Shown here: piece after piece, positions 9,801 through 18,156 of the stretch
How positions within the stretch are numbered: position 1 is the stretch's first letter
Layout: each line of letters begins with the position of its first letter
Source of the DNA: Mycobacterium sp. 852002-50816_SCH5313054-b
GTDB lineage: Bacteria; Actinomycetota; Actinomycetes; Mycobacteriales; Mycobacteriaceae
Assembly (NCBI RefSeq): GCF_001667185.1
Contig: NZ_LZIC01000068.1
Location: 1-64,000, forward strand
Length of the DNA stretch: 64,000 nucleotides
Reading direction: 5' to 3'
Program-made: the position numbers and the translations under genes
Notes under the pieces: model-generated
What the model saw: only the letters and a program-made list of their open reading frames with translations
Told to the model about the DNA's origin: nothing
Databases searched by the model: none

Positions 9801-9920
9801 GACGATCCGCGCGGCGGAGAGGCGGATTTCATTCTCGCCAAACACCGCAACGGCCCGACCAAGACGGTGACCGTCGCGCACCAGTTGCATCTGTCGCGCT
9901 TCGCCAACATGGCGAGGTGA
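6834..9920 (+). CDS. dnaB: Replicative DNA helicase DnaB containing two inteins
   Basis: The precursor is 1028 residues and starts at GTG 6834. Removing two inteins (145 and 425 residues) leaves 458 residues, the usual DnaB length. The N-terminal DnaG-interacting domain covers about residues 1-150. The RecA-like ATPase domain follows. Its Walker A is split after GVGK by intein 1 and resumes STLGLDF. Walker B is VVVDYLQLM. The second interruption falls between LADLRESG and SLEQDADMVILLNR. DnaB unwinds the fork as a hexamer, so splicing of both inteins is needed for activity. The downstream gene is unrelated. Confidence 0.97.
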   Translation: MAVVDDVTSGMDSSPPSEEFGRQPPQDLAAEQSVLGGMLLSKDAIADVLERLRPGDFYRPAHQNIYDAILDLYGRGEPADAVTVAAELDRRGLLRRIGGAPYLHTLISTVPTAANAGYYAGIVAEKALLRRLVEAGTRVVQYGYAGAEGADVAEIVDRAQAEIYDVADRRLSEDFVPLEDLLQPTMDEIDAIASSGGISRGVPTGFTELDEVTNGLHPGQMIIVAARPGVGKALALDTPLPTPAGWTTIGDVAVGDKLLDADGVPTRVVAATEVMMGHPCYEIEFSDGTVVVADAQHQWPTTRGIRTSSQLRCGWDTIATVGSSMRSAERGASTTVLAAVLQVESVRRVDSVPVRCVEVDNAARLYLAGRGMVPTHNSTLGLDFMRSCSIRHRMASVIFSLEMSKSEIVMRLLSAEAKIKLADMRSGRMNDDDWTRLARRMSEISEAPLYIDDSPNLTMMEIRAKARRLKQKADLKLVVVDYLQLMTSGKKHESRQVEVSEFSRHLKLLAKELEVPVVAISQLNRGPEQRTDKKPMLADLRESGCLTAATRILRADTGAEVTFGELMRTGERPLVWSLDERLRMVARPMTNVFPSGHKEVFRLRLASGREVEATGNHPFMKLDGWTPLEELKIGDRIAAPRRVPEPIDTQRMDESEVILLAHMIGDGSCVKRQPIRYASIDEANLVAVTASAAHFGVTAVRDDYPAARVTTLRLRSPERLARGRRNPIAAWLDRLGLFGKRSYEKFVPEVVFRAPNEQVALFLRHLWATDGSVRWDAKAGQGRIYYASTSRRLIDDVAQLLLRMGVFPRIKLARKLGYRDSWHLCIYGAENQLRFLRHVGVHGVKAAAAQEVLSHLEGMVRNPNLDTVPKEIWSRVREVLAVKEMTHRQFASAMGIQFCGSTLWKQSPSRSRLHRAAALLGDADIHDLATNHVYWDTVVEITSLGDQDVYDGTVSGTHNFVANGISVHNSLEQDADMVILLNRPDAFERDDPRGGEADFILAKHRNGPTKTVTVAHQLHLSRFANMAR
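7530..7964 (+). other. Intein 1 of DnaB (145-residue mini-intein, DnaB-a site, class 3 features)
   Basis: The intein starts with Ala directly after the Walker A GVGK and ends THN before Ser. It has no homing endonuclease domain. It lacks the usual N-terminal Cys/Ser nucleophile but shows the class 3 triad: Trp in block B (AQHQW), Cys in block F (VRCVEVDN) and Thr in block G (PTHN). Class 3 inteins start splicing from the block F Cys. Size and site match my recollection of the M. leprae DnaB intein. Confidence 0.92.
8466..9740 (+). other. Intein 2 of DnaB (425 residues, LAGLIDADG endonuclease, DnaB-b site)
   Basis: This is a class 1 intein that starts with Cys (CLTAATRILRADTG) and ends VHN before Ser. 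Block B is GNHPFMKLDGW, and the C-terminal block is VYDGTVSGTHNFVANGISVHN. Between them lies a homing endonuclease with two LAGLIDADG-type helices, ILLAHMIGDGS and LFLRHLWATDGS. Both keep the acidic residue before Gly, so it could be active. The insertion site is the one used by the M. tuberculosis DnaB intein. Confidence 0.93.
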
Positions 9921-10098
9921 CGGACCCTTAGTCAGGACAACGATTTCCAGAGACATTCCCGCGCCACCACCTCAAGGGCTCGAGTGGCTCCAGCGATCGA
10001 TCGACGACGTCGTAGCCACGAGCGCCAACATCGGTTGGTCGGTTTGCATTCGGGATTTCGCAGGTCACGAAATAGCCCGGAGTAGTGCCGATCGTCAG

Positions 10099-10809
10099 AT
10101 GAAGACTGCGAGCGTCGGCAAGCTGCTGTTACTCGTCGAGGTCGCACGGCAATGCGCAGAGGGCGATCTCAGTGGCGCTACGTTGCTCGAGCGGGATCCA
10201 GAGCTCCTGGTCGCCGATTCGGGAATCTGGCAGCACCTTGACGTCGGGAGACTAGCTATCCAGGATCTCTGCGTTCTGATCGCCAGCGTCAGCGACAACT
10301 TGGCGACAAATGTCCTGCTGCAGCGTGTGGGCTTGGGCAAGCTTCGGAACCTTGCCGAATCCCTCGGCCTGGTCCACACAGCGTTGCTTGACTACGTCAG
10401 GGATCACCGAGGCCCAGCTGGCCCGGCGACACTGTCCACCGGCTCAGCATCCGAGTTGTCGCGTCTGGTGAGTCAGCTCGCCCGCAAAGAGCTGATATCT
10501 CCGACGGTTTCCGAACAGGTGAACGCCTGGCTGGCAACATGCGTAGACCTATCCATGGTCGCGGCCGCATTCGGGCTTGATCCGCTGGCCCATGCGCCGT
10601 CGGACCGAAACTTTTTTGTTCGCAACAAAACTGGTGCTGACGCAGGAGTCAGGGCAGATGTTGGAACCATCGGGCGAAACTCCGTCCGGTTCGACTACGC
10701 GGTGATCGCCAATTGGGATGCCTCGGACCCTGACCTCCGAGACGCGGCGCTGTCGGGAATGCATGCCATCGGCATGACACTGAGGACCCTTATCGAAAGT
10801 GCTTCGTGA
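10099..10809 (+). CDS. Class A beta-lactamase-fold serine hydrolase, start unresolved
   Basis: The frame contains all three serine-hydrolase motifs of the class A beta-lactamase fold: SVGK (Ser5/Lys8 from the ATG at 10099), SDN (residues 65-67) and NKTG (near residue 191). Starting at 10099 would remove the N-terminal strand and helix that every family member needs. The same frame stays open from 9871 and encodes a plausible upstream part (residues such as IGWSVCIRDFAGHEIARS). That part contains no ATG, GTG or TTG. A rare start such as ATT (9943 or 9955), or loss of the original start, is therefore likely. No signal peptide is visible. It follows dnaB on the same strand. Confidence 0.7.
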   Translation: MKTASVGKLLLLVEVARQCAEGDLSGATLLERDPELLVADSGIWQHLDVGRLAIQDLCVLIASVSDNLATNVLLQRVGLGKLRNLAESLGLVHTALLDYVRDHRGPAGPATLSTGSASELSRLVSQLARKELISPTVSEQVNAWLATCVDLSMVAAAFGLDPLAHAPSDRNFFVRNKTGADAGVRADVGTIGRNSVRFDYAVIANWDASDPDLRDAALSGMHAIGMTLRTLIESAS

Positions 10810-10836
10810 ACATGATCCGAATGAGACCGTGCCAGC

Positions 10837-11868
10837 TCAGCTGAAGCGGATGTTCAACGTCGCCATGCCGAAGATCTTTTGATCGCCGGATTTCGCGCCG
10901 ACGATGACGACCCCGCTGCGGGTCGCCGGGTCCAGCGACTTGATCCGGCCGCTGTACTCGATGTCTGCGCCCTCGGCGGCCGACACGATCGCGGGCTGGG
11001 ACAGCCGCACCGTGTAGCGGGTAACGGCACCGGGGTCGCCCGACCATGCGGAGGCGAATCCGGCGCCCAACCCCATGGTGAGCATTCCGTGGGCGATCAC
11101 GTCGGGCAGCCCGGCCAGCTTGGCAATCTCCTCGTCCCAGTGGATGGGGTTGGCGTCGCCGGCCACGCCGGCGTAGTTCACCAGGTCGCCGCGGGACAGT
11201 CGGGCGTGGTGCACCGGGAGCTGGTCGCCGACCTGCACGTCCTCAAAGGACGGCGTCCCCGGCGTTCGGGTGGTACCGCCTCGGGCGATCCGTACCTCAC
11301 CCTCGGGGCGCACCGTCTTCTCGTACCCGGTCGCTGATTCTGCGATCGCGAGGAGATCCACGTCGTGCATCATGATTTTCGGCACGACCAACTTGATCGC
11401 CGGATCGATATCTTCGGCCGTGATGCCCACGACAGTGGTGTGCAGGGTGTGTACGCGTTCGCCGGCAGTGTCGGTGTAGGTGTTGGTTACGGTGATGAAA
11501 TCTCTGCCGGCGGTCCTGCGCACCGAGGTCAGTTCGACGTCGATGCGCAGTTCGTCGCCGGCCACGATCGGGCGGTGCTGCTCGAAGACCTCTTCGGTCT
11601 GCAGGTAGGTGTCGTAGCCGACGACCACCGATTCGAACATCCGGCGATTGCAGGTCATGCCGGGGACCGACGTGAACGTCAGCGGCGCCACCAGGCCGGA
11701 GTAGCCCAGCTCGGCGGCGGCGTCGACATCCCAGTGCGCGGGGTGATAGTCCTGCACTGCGCGGGCGTATTCGCGGACCTTCTCGCGGCCGACCACGTAG
11801 GTGCGATCCATCTGGTAGTAATGGCCGACCCGCGATTCGAGCGCCGACGCTGCTGTAGCTGCGGTCAT
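10837..11868 (-). CDS. Fused HadA/HadB-type (3R)-hydroxyacyl-ACP dehydratase (double hotdog)
   Basis: This 343-residue protein has two MaoC/hotdog halves. The N-terminal half resembles HadA-type subunits (YVVGREKVREYARAVQDYHP near residue 24). The C-terminal half has the hydratase-2 motif YAGVAGDANPIHWDEE followed by AHGMLTMGL, with the catalytic Asp and His. Such fused proteins dehydrate 3-hydroxyacyl-ACP or -CoA in fatty-acid or mycolate-related elongation. The ATG at 11868 gives the usual length of about 342 residues; a longer frame to 11949 adds low-quality sequence. It is monocistronic and convergent with the beta-lactamase-like gene. Confidence 0.85.
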   Translation of the reverse strand: MTAATAASALESRVGHYYQMDRTYVVGREKVREYARAVQDYHPAHWDVDAAAELGYSGLVAPLTFTSVPGMTCNRRMFESVVVGYDTYLQTEEVFEQHRPIVAGDELRIDVELTSVRRTAGRDFITVTNTYTDTAGERVHTLHTTVVGITAEDIDPAIKLVVPKIMMHDVDLLAIAESATGYEKTVRPEGEVRIARGGTTRTPGTPSFEDVQVGDQLPVHHARLSRGDLVNYAGVAGDANPIHWDEEIAKLAGLPDVIAHGMLTMGLGAGFASAWSGDPGAVTRYTVRLSQPAIVSAAEGADIEYSGRIKSLDPATRSGVVIVGAKSGDQKIFGMATLNIRFS

Positions 11869-11987
11869 CAGTTTGCTCAACTTTTCTATCGGCTTGTTTC
11901 GATGAGGCCGACCCAAGCACACTAACGTGCGGAAACCAGACCAAAACACGCCGATGCGCTTCGCCGGCTTATTTCGCCCTGAACGTC

Positions 11988-12410
11988 GTGGCCTCGCGTG
12001 TCAACCGGCCGCCGTCGGTGGTGCTCTTTACACTTCGGCTTGTGTCGTGCTGGGAACAACCGTCAACGATCGCGCCGTGCGGTCATTGCGGTGAAGAGAC
12101 CGTCTGGCTCAAGACGGCTTACGGCGGATGGGGATTGTTCGATGCCGAGATGGTGCCGACGACGGAAAGCTACGAGGGCAATCGCTTTGCGATCGATCGT
12201 CGAACACGGCTCGTAGTCGATCTCGATTGCACGTACGAAAAGCGCTGGCCTTCAAGCTGTTTAGAGCTCCACAAATTCTCCTGCCCCGAGACCTACGACA
12301 AGGCCCGGTTTTACCCGAGTAGGCCTCGCCAGCCGGTCCACGTCGAGCTCGACGATTTCTGGGATCGGCTGATGCGTGTGGGAAATGCCGGGCAACGAAA
12401 GACGAGTTAG
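11988..12410 (+). CDS. Hypothetical protein with a CxxC knuckle
   Basis: I do not recognise this 140-residue protein. It contains APCGHCGEETVWL near residue 30, a single zinc-knuckle-like CxxC pair, and further Cys residues at LDCTY, SSCLEL and SCPETY that could complete a metal site. The C-terminal third is rich in basic and aromatic residues. The start GTG at 11988 is the first in frame and is uncertain. It has its own promoter region, divergent from the dehydratase gene. Confidence 0.5.
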   Translation: MASRVNRPPSVVLFTLRLVSCWEQPSTIAPCGHCGEETVWLKTAYGGWGLFDAEMVPTTESYEGNRFAIDRRTRLVVDLDCTYEKRWPSSCLELHKFSCPETYDKARFYPSRPRQPVHVELDDFWDRLMRVGNAGQRKTS

Positions 12411-12438
12411 GCCGCAGACGGTCGGCAGCCAGGCAAGT

Positions 12439-12456
12439 TGAGTAGTCGACTACTCA
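12439..12456. promoter_or_regulatory. Perfect 18-bp palindrome TGAGTAGTCGACTACTCA
   Basis: The sequence TGAGTAGTCGACTACTCA equals its own reverse complement. It lies about 67 bp upstream of the ATG of the gene at 12523, a good position for an operator. No regulator gene sits next to it. Confidence 0.55.
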
Positions 12457-12522
12457 TGTGGGGCGACGTGGCGGCTGACAGGCTGTTGGCGTCCGGTAGC
12501 AGTCTGCGAACAAAGGGCGGCG

Positions 12523-13236
12523 ATGGAAGTCACGATCGAACGGTGCGGCGGTTGGATAGGCCGCGCTGAGAGGCTCGGGCCCGTCGACATAGCGGGAATG
12601 CCGCAAGGTTCCGGCCGCCGGATGGGTGCTGCCGTCACCGAAATGAGCTTCTACGGCTTGCCGGCCACCATCACCAAGCCGGGTGGCGCCGACCTCGTCG
12701 AGTACAAGACCACCATTACCGACGGCACTCGCGCGCACACCGTCTACTCGAACGACCTGTCAGACGCGGCGTATCAACGAAAGCTTGGCGATCTGGTCGG
12801 GCTGCTCGAAATGTCGGGAGCCAAGTTCGCGGTGATCGAGCCGGCGAGCAGCTCGAAGGCCGCGATGGAAGCCCTACGATACGACCTGACCGGAGGGGGC
12901 ATAACGCTCGCGTACTTCACGTTCGGTGATCTCAAGAAGGAGCGGATCCTGTGGTATTCCGACGGGCATCGCTCACTGGACTTCTACCAAAGCGACGTCC
13001 GTACCGGCGACGTGCCCGACCTTGACGGCCGCTGCGTCATGGTCAACCTCAAGGGCGAAGGCCACAAGGCGGTCACCGCGACTCTGCTGGTTCCCAGCGT
13101 CTGTTTCACCGGCGCCGACACCGCATGGTCGACACCGGTGGACGCAGCGATGATCATCGCCGCCCCGGGTGCGAGCAGCCGGGGCAAGAGCTACCACGCC
13201 ATCAATCTCGTGGGCGAGGCCTGCAACCACGACTAG
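12523..13236 (+). CDS. Hypothetical protein with an emfourin-like (protealysin inhibitor) N-terminal region
   Basis: This 237-residue protein is preceded by AAAGGGCGGCG. The first ~100 residues (MEVTIERCGGWIGRAERLG, then GGADLVEYKTTITDGTRAHTV, then KLGDLVGLLEMSGA) follow the pattern of emfourin, a small bacterial inhibitor of M4-family metalloproteases. This is pattern recognition, not an alignment. The remaining ~130 residues, beginning near SSSKAAMEALRYD, contain alternating beta-type segments that I do not recognise. No signal peptide is seen, so it would act inside the cell. No M4 protease gene is visible nearby. Confidence 0.6.
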   Translation: MEVTIERCGGWIGRAERLGPVDIAGMPQGSGRRMGAAVTEMSFYGLPATITKPGGADLVEYKTTITDGTRAHTVYSNDLSDAAYQRKLGDLVGLLEMSGAKFAVIEPASSSKAAMEALRYDLTGGGITLAYFTFGDLKKERILWYSDGHRSLDFYQSDVRTGDVPDLDGRCVMVNLKGEGHKAVTATLLVPSVCFTGADTAWSTPVDAAMIIAAPGASSRGKSYHAINLVGEACNHD

Positions 13237-13239
13237 ACT

Positions 13240-14325
13240 TCAGCGACTGGGCGGTACCGGAATGTCGGTATGCCGAACCTGGTTCCCCCCAGCGCGTTTC
13301 GCTTCGTACATCGCGCAGTCCGCGGCCTCCACGAGATGTTCGACGAGTTGCCGGTCCAGGGGTTCGTCTTCCGGCGACAGCTGGATGCTGCTGACGCCCA
13401 AGCTGGCCGTCACACCCCATGGCGTAGCGGCGATTGCCAGGCGCATCGCCTCGGCGGTCTGGATCGCATCCTGGGCGCCGATAGTCTCGGCCACCAAGAA
13501 TTCCTCCCCACCGACCCGGGCGATCACCGTTGTGCCGTCGCTGATGCGCCGCAGGTTGTCGGCGACGGCCACCAAGATGCGGTCCCCGGTGGCGTGACCA
13601 TAAGTGTCGTTGATGCGCTTGAAGTTATCGAGATCGACCATCAAGACACTGAGACACGGGGCGCGGGTATTCGTCGACAACAACCTGGACGCCGACCGAT
13701 AAAACCCCCGCCGGTTGCGCAGGCCGGTAAGCGGATCGGTCGAGGACTTCAGGGCGTCGACCGACAGCCAGTGCACGAGGATCTGCCCGCAAAACGGCAC
13801 GGCCAGAATGCCCGCACTCAGCACCAGCAATTTGGCCACCGCCATCGAGGCGTCACCGGCCGCGGCGATCCGGACGGCGCACACCGCCGCGGTAGCCAAC
13901 GCGGCGTCCAGCGTGAGCACCAGGAGACGCGCCGAATGAAAGAACGCGACGTAACCCGCCAAGCCGCCGAACGCCGCGCACCCCAGCAACCCGCTGCGCG
14001 GATCGCTCTCGATCAGGCAAGTCACGGCGATGCCGAGCGTCCCCGCCGCCGAAAACAGCTGGGATTGAACGCGCGTCGGCCAAGCCAGCGCCCACACCAG
14101 CGCCATTCCGACCAGACTCACAATGAACACCAGCGCCACGGCGCGCCGCGCGGATGTCTGGGGCCCCGCCGGGCTGCTCAGCATCAGCAAGGTCGCCACG
14201 GCCAGCGTCGCCAGGATCGTGACCAGTAAGAAGCGGACAAACGGCTGCAATCCCCGCGCCGCGAGATAGTCCGACAGCCAGTCGTAGTGGTCGGGTTGAC
14301 GCCACCAAACGCCGATCCAGTCCAT
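13240..14325 (-). CDS. Membrane-anchored GGDEF-domain diguanylate cyclase
   Basis: This 361-residue protein has about six membrane helices in residues 30-190 and a C-terminal GGDEF domain (TDPLTGLRNRRGFY through MYEAKRAGGNQV). The active-site loop is GGEEF, which supports c-di-GMP synthesis. No RxxD inhibitory site precedes it. The start ATG at 14325 gives MDWIGVWWRQPDHYDWL, the N-terminus I associate with mycobacterial GGDEF proteins. No EAL domain is attached. It is divergent from the GtrA gene and convergent with the emfourin-like gene, separated by three bases. Confidence 0.9.
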   Translation of the reverse strand: MDWIGVWWRQPDHYDWLSDYLAARGLQPFVRFLLVTILATLAVATLLMLSSPAGPQTSARRAVALVFIVSLVGMALVWALAWPTRVQSQLFSAAGTLGIAVTCLIESDPRSGLLGCAAFGGLAGYVAFFHSARLLVLTLDAALATAAVCAVRIAAAGDASMAVAKLLVLSAGILAVPFCGQILVHWLSVDALKSSTDPLTGLRNRRGFYRSASRLLSTNTRAPCLSVLMVDLDNFKRINDTYGHATGDRILVAVADNLRRISDGTTVIARVGGEEFLVAETIGAQDAIQTAEAMRLAIAATPWGVTASLGVSSIQLSPEDEPLDRQLVEHLVEAADCAMYEAKRAGGNQVRHTDIPVPPSR

Positions 14326-14483
14326 TTCTCGACGCCCCCGGACCCTCCTGGACAGCACAATTCAACGGCGCAGACGACAAAGCCTTCGTCGTATGCTACT
14401 GAGCACCGCGGAAACGAGGGGCTCTTTGGGCTTTCGGCGGTTCCGCGCCATGTTCCGCGGGGAGTTGGTCAACTGATCACACG

Positions 14484-14987
14484 GTGGATACCTGGCCGTG
14501 GGACCGTACCCGTGTGCGAGCCGAATTGCGTGCCAGCCGATCACGGCCGGTCGAGCGATTCCATCGGTTCTGCGAGGCGATCGTCGATCGGCTTCCGTGG
14601 GGGCTCGGATCGGTCATCGCCCCGACGTTCCTGGGCTTCTGCCTCATCAACGGCGTCACGTTCAGTATTGATCTCGCGATCCTCACGGGTCTGCGCAGTG
14701 GTTTGGGCTTTCCGGTTCCGGTCGCGGTCACCATCGCGTACGCGTCGGCCTTCGCCCTGAGCTACCTACTCAACCGCACCTTCAACTTTCGGTCCCACGC
14801 TCCGGTCGGACCACAGGTTGTGGTCTACGCCGTGGTCGTCGTCGTCAACTACCTGGCTTTCATCCTCGGGGTGTCCAGCGTGTTGATCGCCCTTGGCCTG
14901 CAATACCAGTTGTCGCGGCTGGTGGCCGGCGGGTGTGAGGCCGTGTACATGTACAGCGCGATGAGGTGGGTTGTCTTCCGGCGCTGA
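14484..14987 (+). CDS. GtrA family membrane protein
   Basis: This 167-residue protein has four hydrophobic helices, the standard GtrA/DPMS layout (FLGFCLINGVTFSIDLAIL, then ALSYLLNRTFNFRS, then two more). GtrA proteins are thought to move polyprenyl-linked sugars across the membrane or to accompany a glycosyltransferase. The conserved LNRTFNF stretch between helices 2 and 3 is present. No glycosyltransferase gene lies beside it. The GTG at 14484 is the best start. Confidence 0.85.
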   Translation: MDTWPWDRTRVRAELRASRSRPVERFHRFCEAIVDRLPWGLGSVIAPTFLGFCLINGVTFSIDLAILTGLRSGLGFPVPVAVTIAYASAFALSYLLNRTFNFRSHAPVGPQVVVYAVVVVVNYLAFILGVSSVLIALGLQYQLSRLVAGGCEAVYMYSAMRWVVFRR

Positions 14988-15101
14988 GGGCGCCGGAACA
15001 GCCTGGTGCGCAGGGCGAATCCGCGCAACGAGGCTAGAAGGTCGGCGGCGGCCGGTCCTGTTCGATCGACCGAACGACCATGTCCTCTTCGCGACAGGCC
15101 G

Positions 15102-16544
15102 TCAGGGCGACAGCCTTGCCGCTAAGCGCCGCATGCTGCGGGTCAGCGATCGCGGAACGTGATCGGGATCCATCAAGTCGTTCTCGGCCAGCGGGCTATC
15201 CTCGTCGGCCACGATCCGGCTGGTGAACCGGCGCAGAGTTTTGCCTTGCCCACGAAGCGTCTCGACGGCCCGCAGGAAGGTCCCACCCTCCCGCAGGGTC
15301 TTCCCGAACTCGTCGACGGACACGCCCAGGTGCTCAGCGACGAGCTGTGCCCGCACCGACGTGATCGCCCGCCGGATGGGTTCGTGCGCTTCGGCATTGG
15401 GGTCCGCCTCGATGGCGAGGTCGCACTCGCTGTCGAAGCCCAACGACCGGTTGTTGAAATTCGACGAACCGACGCGCAACAACCGGTCGTCGACGATCAG
15501 GACCTTCGAGTGCACGTAGATGGGCGCCCCGCCGTCGGTCTCTGGCCAGTACACGCCCAACCGGCGGTGCGCATCGGCGGCCCACAGCTCTTGGATCAGC
15601 CGGTGGCGCGCACCGTCCATCGTTTCCCGCTCGAGGCGGTTCAACCCTCTTCGAGGAAGGACGATGACGACCTGCGGACCATCGTCTTCTCTGAGCCGGT
15701 CGGCCAGCGCCTCGACCACACGCCGGGAGGCCAGATACTGGTTCTCCAAATAGATGGTGTGGCGCGCCGCGGCGATCGCCGCGAGGTTGAGCGCCTCCAC
15801 CTCGCGAACCTCGTCCCGATCGTTCAGCGTGGGCAACGTGCGCGCGATGCCGACGTCGACCCGGCGCAAGATCGGCTGCAGGTCGGACGGCCAAATGGCA
15901 TGGGCGCCGTCGATCGGGTCCAGCGACTGGCCGGTCGCGGTCCGCCACCTATCCCGGGCGACCTCGGCGAGCGCGGTCGCCGAGGCGCCGTCCACCGCGG
16001 TCGCGACCTCGTGCCGCGGACCGTACCTGCGACCAAGCGCGCGGCGAAACCGGTTGTCATGCTTGTGTTCCGGGGTATCCCAACGATCCAGCGTGAGGTC
16101 GATGCCCCCGCAGAACGCCAAGATGTCGTCGACGACCACCAGCTTCTGGTGATGGACGGAGCCGGTCGGCCGGGCCCCGTCGATGGCCAAGCGCAAGCGC
16201 TTGCTGCTCAGCCGATTCACCACCGACACCGGGGTGATGCCGTACCAGATGCCGTCGAATACCGGCAGCAGGCGCAGGTTGGACTTCAGCACGTGAATCT
16301 CGAGGTCCGGCCTTCGCCAGAGCAGCCAGTAGAGGAAGGCGCCCAACTGATTGGGGCCGGCGAGCTTCTTGCCGCCCCGCTCAAATGTCGTCCTGGTGTC
16401 GAAGTCCCAGCCGACCAGCATGATTCGATGCTTGGCGCGCAGCATCGCCGCCTTCACATGCCGGAAATAGTCGGCGGCGTCGACGATCACGCCCATCTGG
16501 TCAGCGCACTCGACACGCCAGCAGGTCTGGCCAGTGATCAGCAC
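15102..16544 (-). CDS. Phospholipase D-family protein
   Basis: This 480-residue protein has both HKD motifs: HHQKLVVVDD near residue 130 and VHSKVLIVDDRLLRVGSSN near residue 345. The pair forms one active site with a phospho-histidine intermediate, which acts on phosphodiesters such as phospholipids or cardiolipin precursors. There is no clear signal peptide or membrane segment. The start is a GTG at 16544, nine bases after a small gene on the same strand, so the two are probably one operon. It could be a cardiolipin synthase-like enzyme rather than a hydrolase. Confidence 0.9.
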   Translation of the reverse strand: MLITGQTCWRVECADQMGVIVDAADYFRHVKAAMLRAKHRIMLVGWDFDTRTTFERGGKKLAGPNQLGAFLYWLLWRRPDLEIHVLKSNLRLLPVFDGIWYGITPVSVVNRLSSKRLRLAIDGARPTGSVHHQKLVVVDDILAFCGGIDLTLDRWDTPEHKHDNRFRRALGRRYGPRHEVATAVDGASATALAEVARDRWRTATGQSLDPIDGAHAIWPSDLQPILRRVDVGIARTLPTLNDRDEVREVEALNLAAIAAARHTIYLENQYLASRRVVEALADRLREDDGPQVVIVLPRRGLNRLERETMDGARHRLIQELWAADAHRRLGVYWPETDGGAPIYVHSKVLIVDDRLLRVGSSNFNNRSLGFDSECDLAIEADPNAEAHEPIRRAITSVRAQLVAEHLGVSVDEFGKTLREGGTFLRAVETLRGQGKTLRRFTSRIVADEDSPLAENDLMDPDHVPRSLTRSMRRLAARLSP

Positions 16545-16553
16545 GGAACGGCT

Positions 16554-16721
16554 CTATCGCGTGCTCTCGTCGGGGAGGTCGTGCCGGGACTGATGCAGAC
16601 CGGGCCCCTGCGGGTCGTCGCCTGGGTGTTCCAATTCTTCCTGCAGTTTGCGTTGCTCCGCGGTCGCCTTCCTCGCGTCTTCGGGCGCGGGCGGCGGGTC
16701 AACGTTGACTTGCTGATCCAC
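16554..16721 (-). CDS. Small charged protein upstream of phospholipase D
   Basis: This 55-residue frame starts at GTG 16721 behind a good Shine-Dalgarno (GAGGAG) and ends nine bases before the phospholipase D start. It reads VDQQVNVDPPPAPEDARKA, then a Lys/Glu/Gln-rich helical stretch and an acidic tail. Its composition is hydrophilic with no membrane segment. I do not know its function. The tight spacing suggests co-expression with the phospholipase. Confidence 0.6.
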   Translation of the reverse strand: MDQQVNVDPPPAPEDARKATAEQRKLQEELEHPGDDPQGPGLHQSRHDLPDESTR

Positions 16722-16889
16722 GCGACATCTCCTCAAGAACTCTGACTCGTGCTTTTCACAGAGAATCTCCCGAATCGCATCATTCGAAACCGGCCGGTGG
16801 CGGACCGGAAGGTCGCCGCCGACCCTGACTCTCGGTACACGCTCTGCACAGATTCGCCATAGCGGTTCCACAGGCTGTGGCGAAACGAT

Positions 16890-17585
16890 GTGAGCAGGGG
16901 AGTGGGAGGGACGTTGAGCGGACCGGCCGCCGTTGTCGACGGAGTCCTGGCCAAGCCACGCATGCGGGGCTGGATCCATCAATACTGCGCCGTCGCCGCC
17001 CTCGTAGCGGGTGCGCCGCTGGTGGTGGTGTCGTGGGCGGAGGCCTCCAAGCGGGCCGGGCACTCGACGCTGACATACGCCCTCGCCATAGTGGCGATGT
17101 TTGCCGTCAGCGCCATCTATCACCGCGTCCACTGGGAGTCGGCGGTCTTCCGGACCTGGATGCGGCGGCTGGACCACTCGATGATCTTCGTGCTGATCGC
17201 CGGCACCTACACGCCTTTCGCCAGGTTGACGATGCCCCGGGGGACCGGGCACGTTGTGCTCGCGATCGTCTGGGGCGGGGCGCTGGCCGGAATCGCGCTG
17301 ACGCTGTTCTGGCCGACGGCTCCGCGCTGGGCGGGTGTGGCGCTCTACCTGCTGCTCGGCTGGGTGGCGGTCTGGTACACCGGGTTGATCCTGCATAACG
17401 CCGGAATGGCCGCGACGGTGCTGCTGGCCGCTGGCGGCGCCCTGTACAGCATCGGTGCGCTGTTCTATGGGCTGCGCTGGCCCGACCCTTGGCCGACGAC
17501 GTTCGGGTACCACGAGTTCTTTCACGCGTGCACGGCGCTCGCGGCCGTCTGCCAATACATCGCCATCTGGTTCGCCGTCTTCTAG
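16890..17585 (+). CDS. Hemolysin III / PAQR family membrane protein
   Basis: This 231-residue protein has seven predicted membrane helices. The family motifs are visible: SAIYHRVHW near residue 72, a later LDHSMIF segment, and HEFFHACTA near the C-terminus. These residues form a metal site in PAQR-like receptors and hemolysin III proteins. The cellular role in mycobacteria is unknown. It is divergent from the small gene and phospholipase operon, and precedes the phenolic acid decarboxylase gene by 30 bases, possibly in one transcript. Confidence 0.88.
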   Translation: MSRGVGGTLSGPAAVVDGVLAKPRMRGWIHQYCAVAALVAGAPLVVVSWAEASKRAGHSTLTYALAIVAMFAVSAIYHRVHWESAVFRTWMRRLDHSMIFVLIAGTYTPFARLTMPRGTGHVVLAIVWGGALAGIALTLFWPTAPRWAGVALYLLLGWVAVWYTGLILHNAGMAATVLLAAGGALYSIGALFYGLRWPDPWPTTFGYHEFFHACTALAAVCQYIAIWFAVF

Positions 17586-17606
17586 AACCGATCCACTCGC
17601 CGATAG

Positions 17607-18140
<534 letters not shown>

Positions 18141-18156
18141 CCGACCGAAACCCGCG

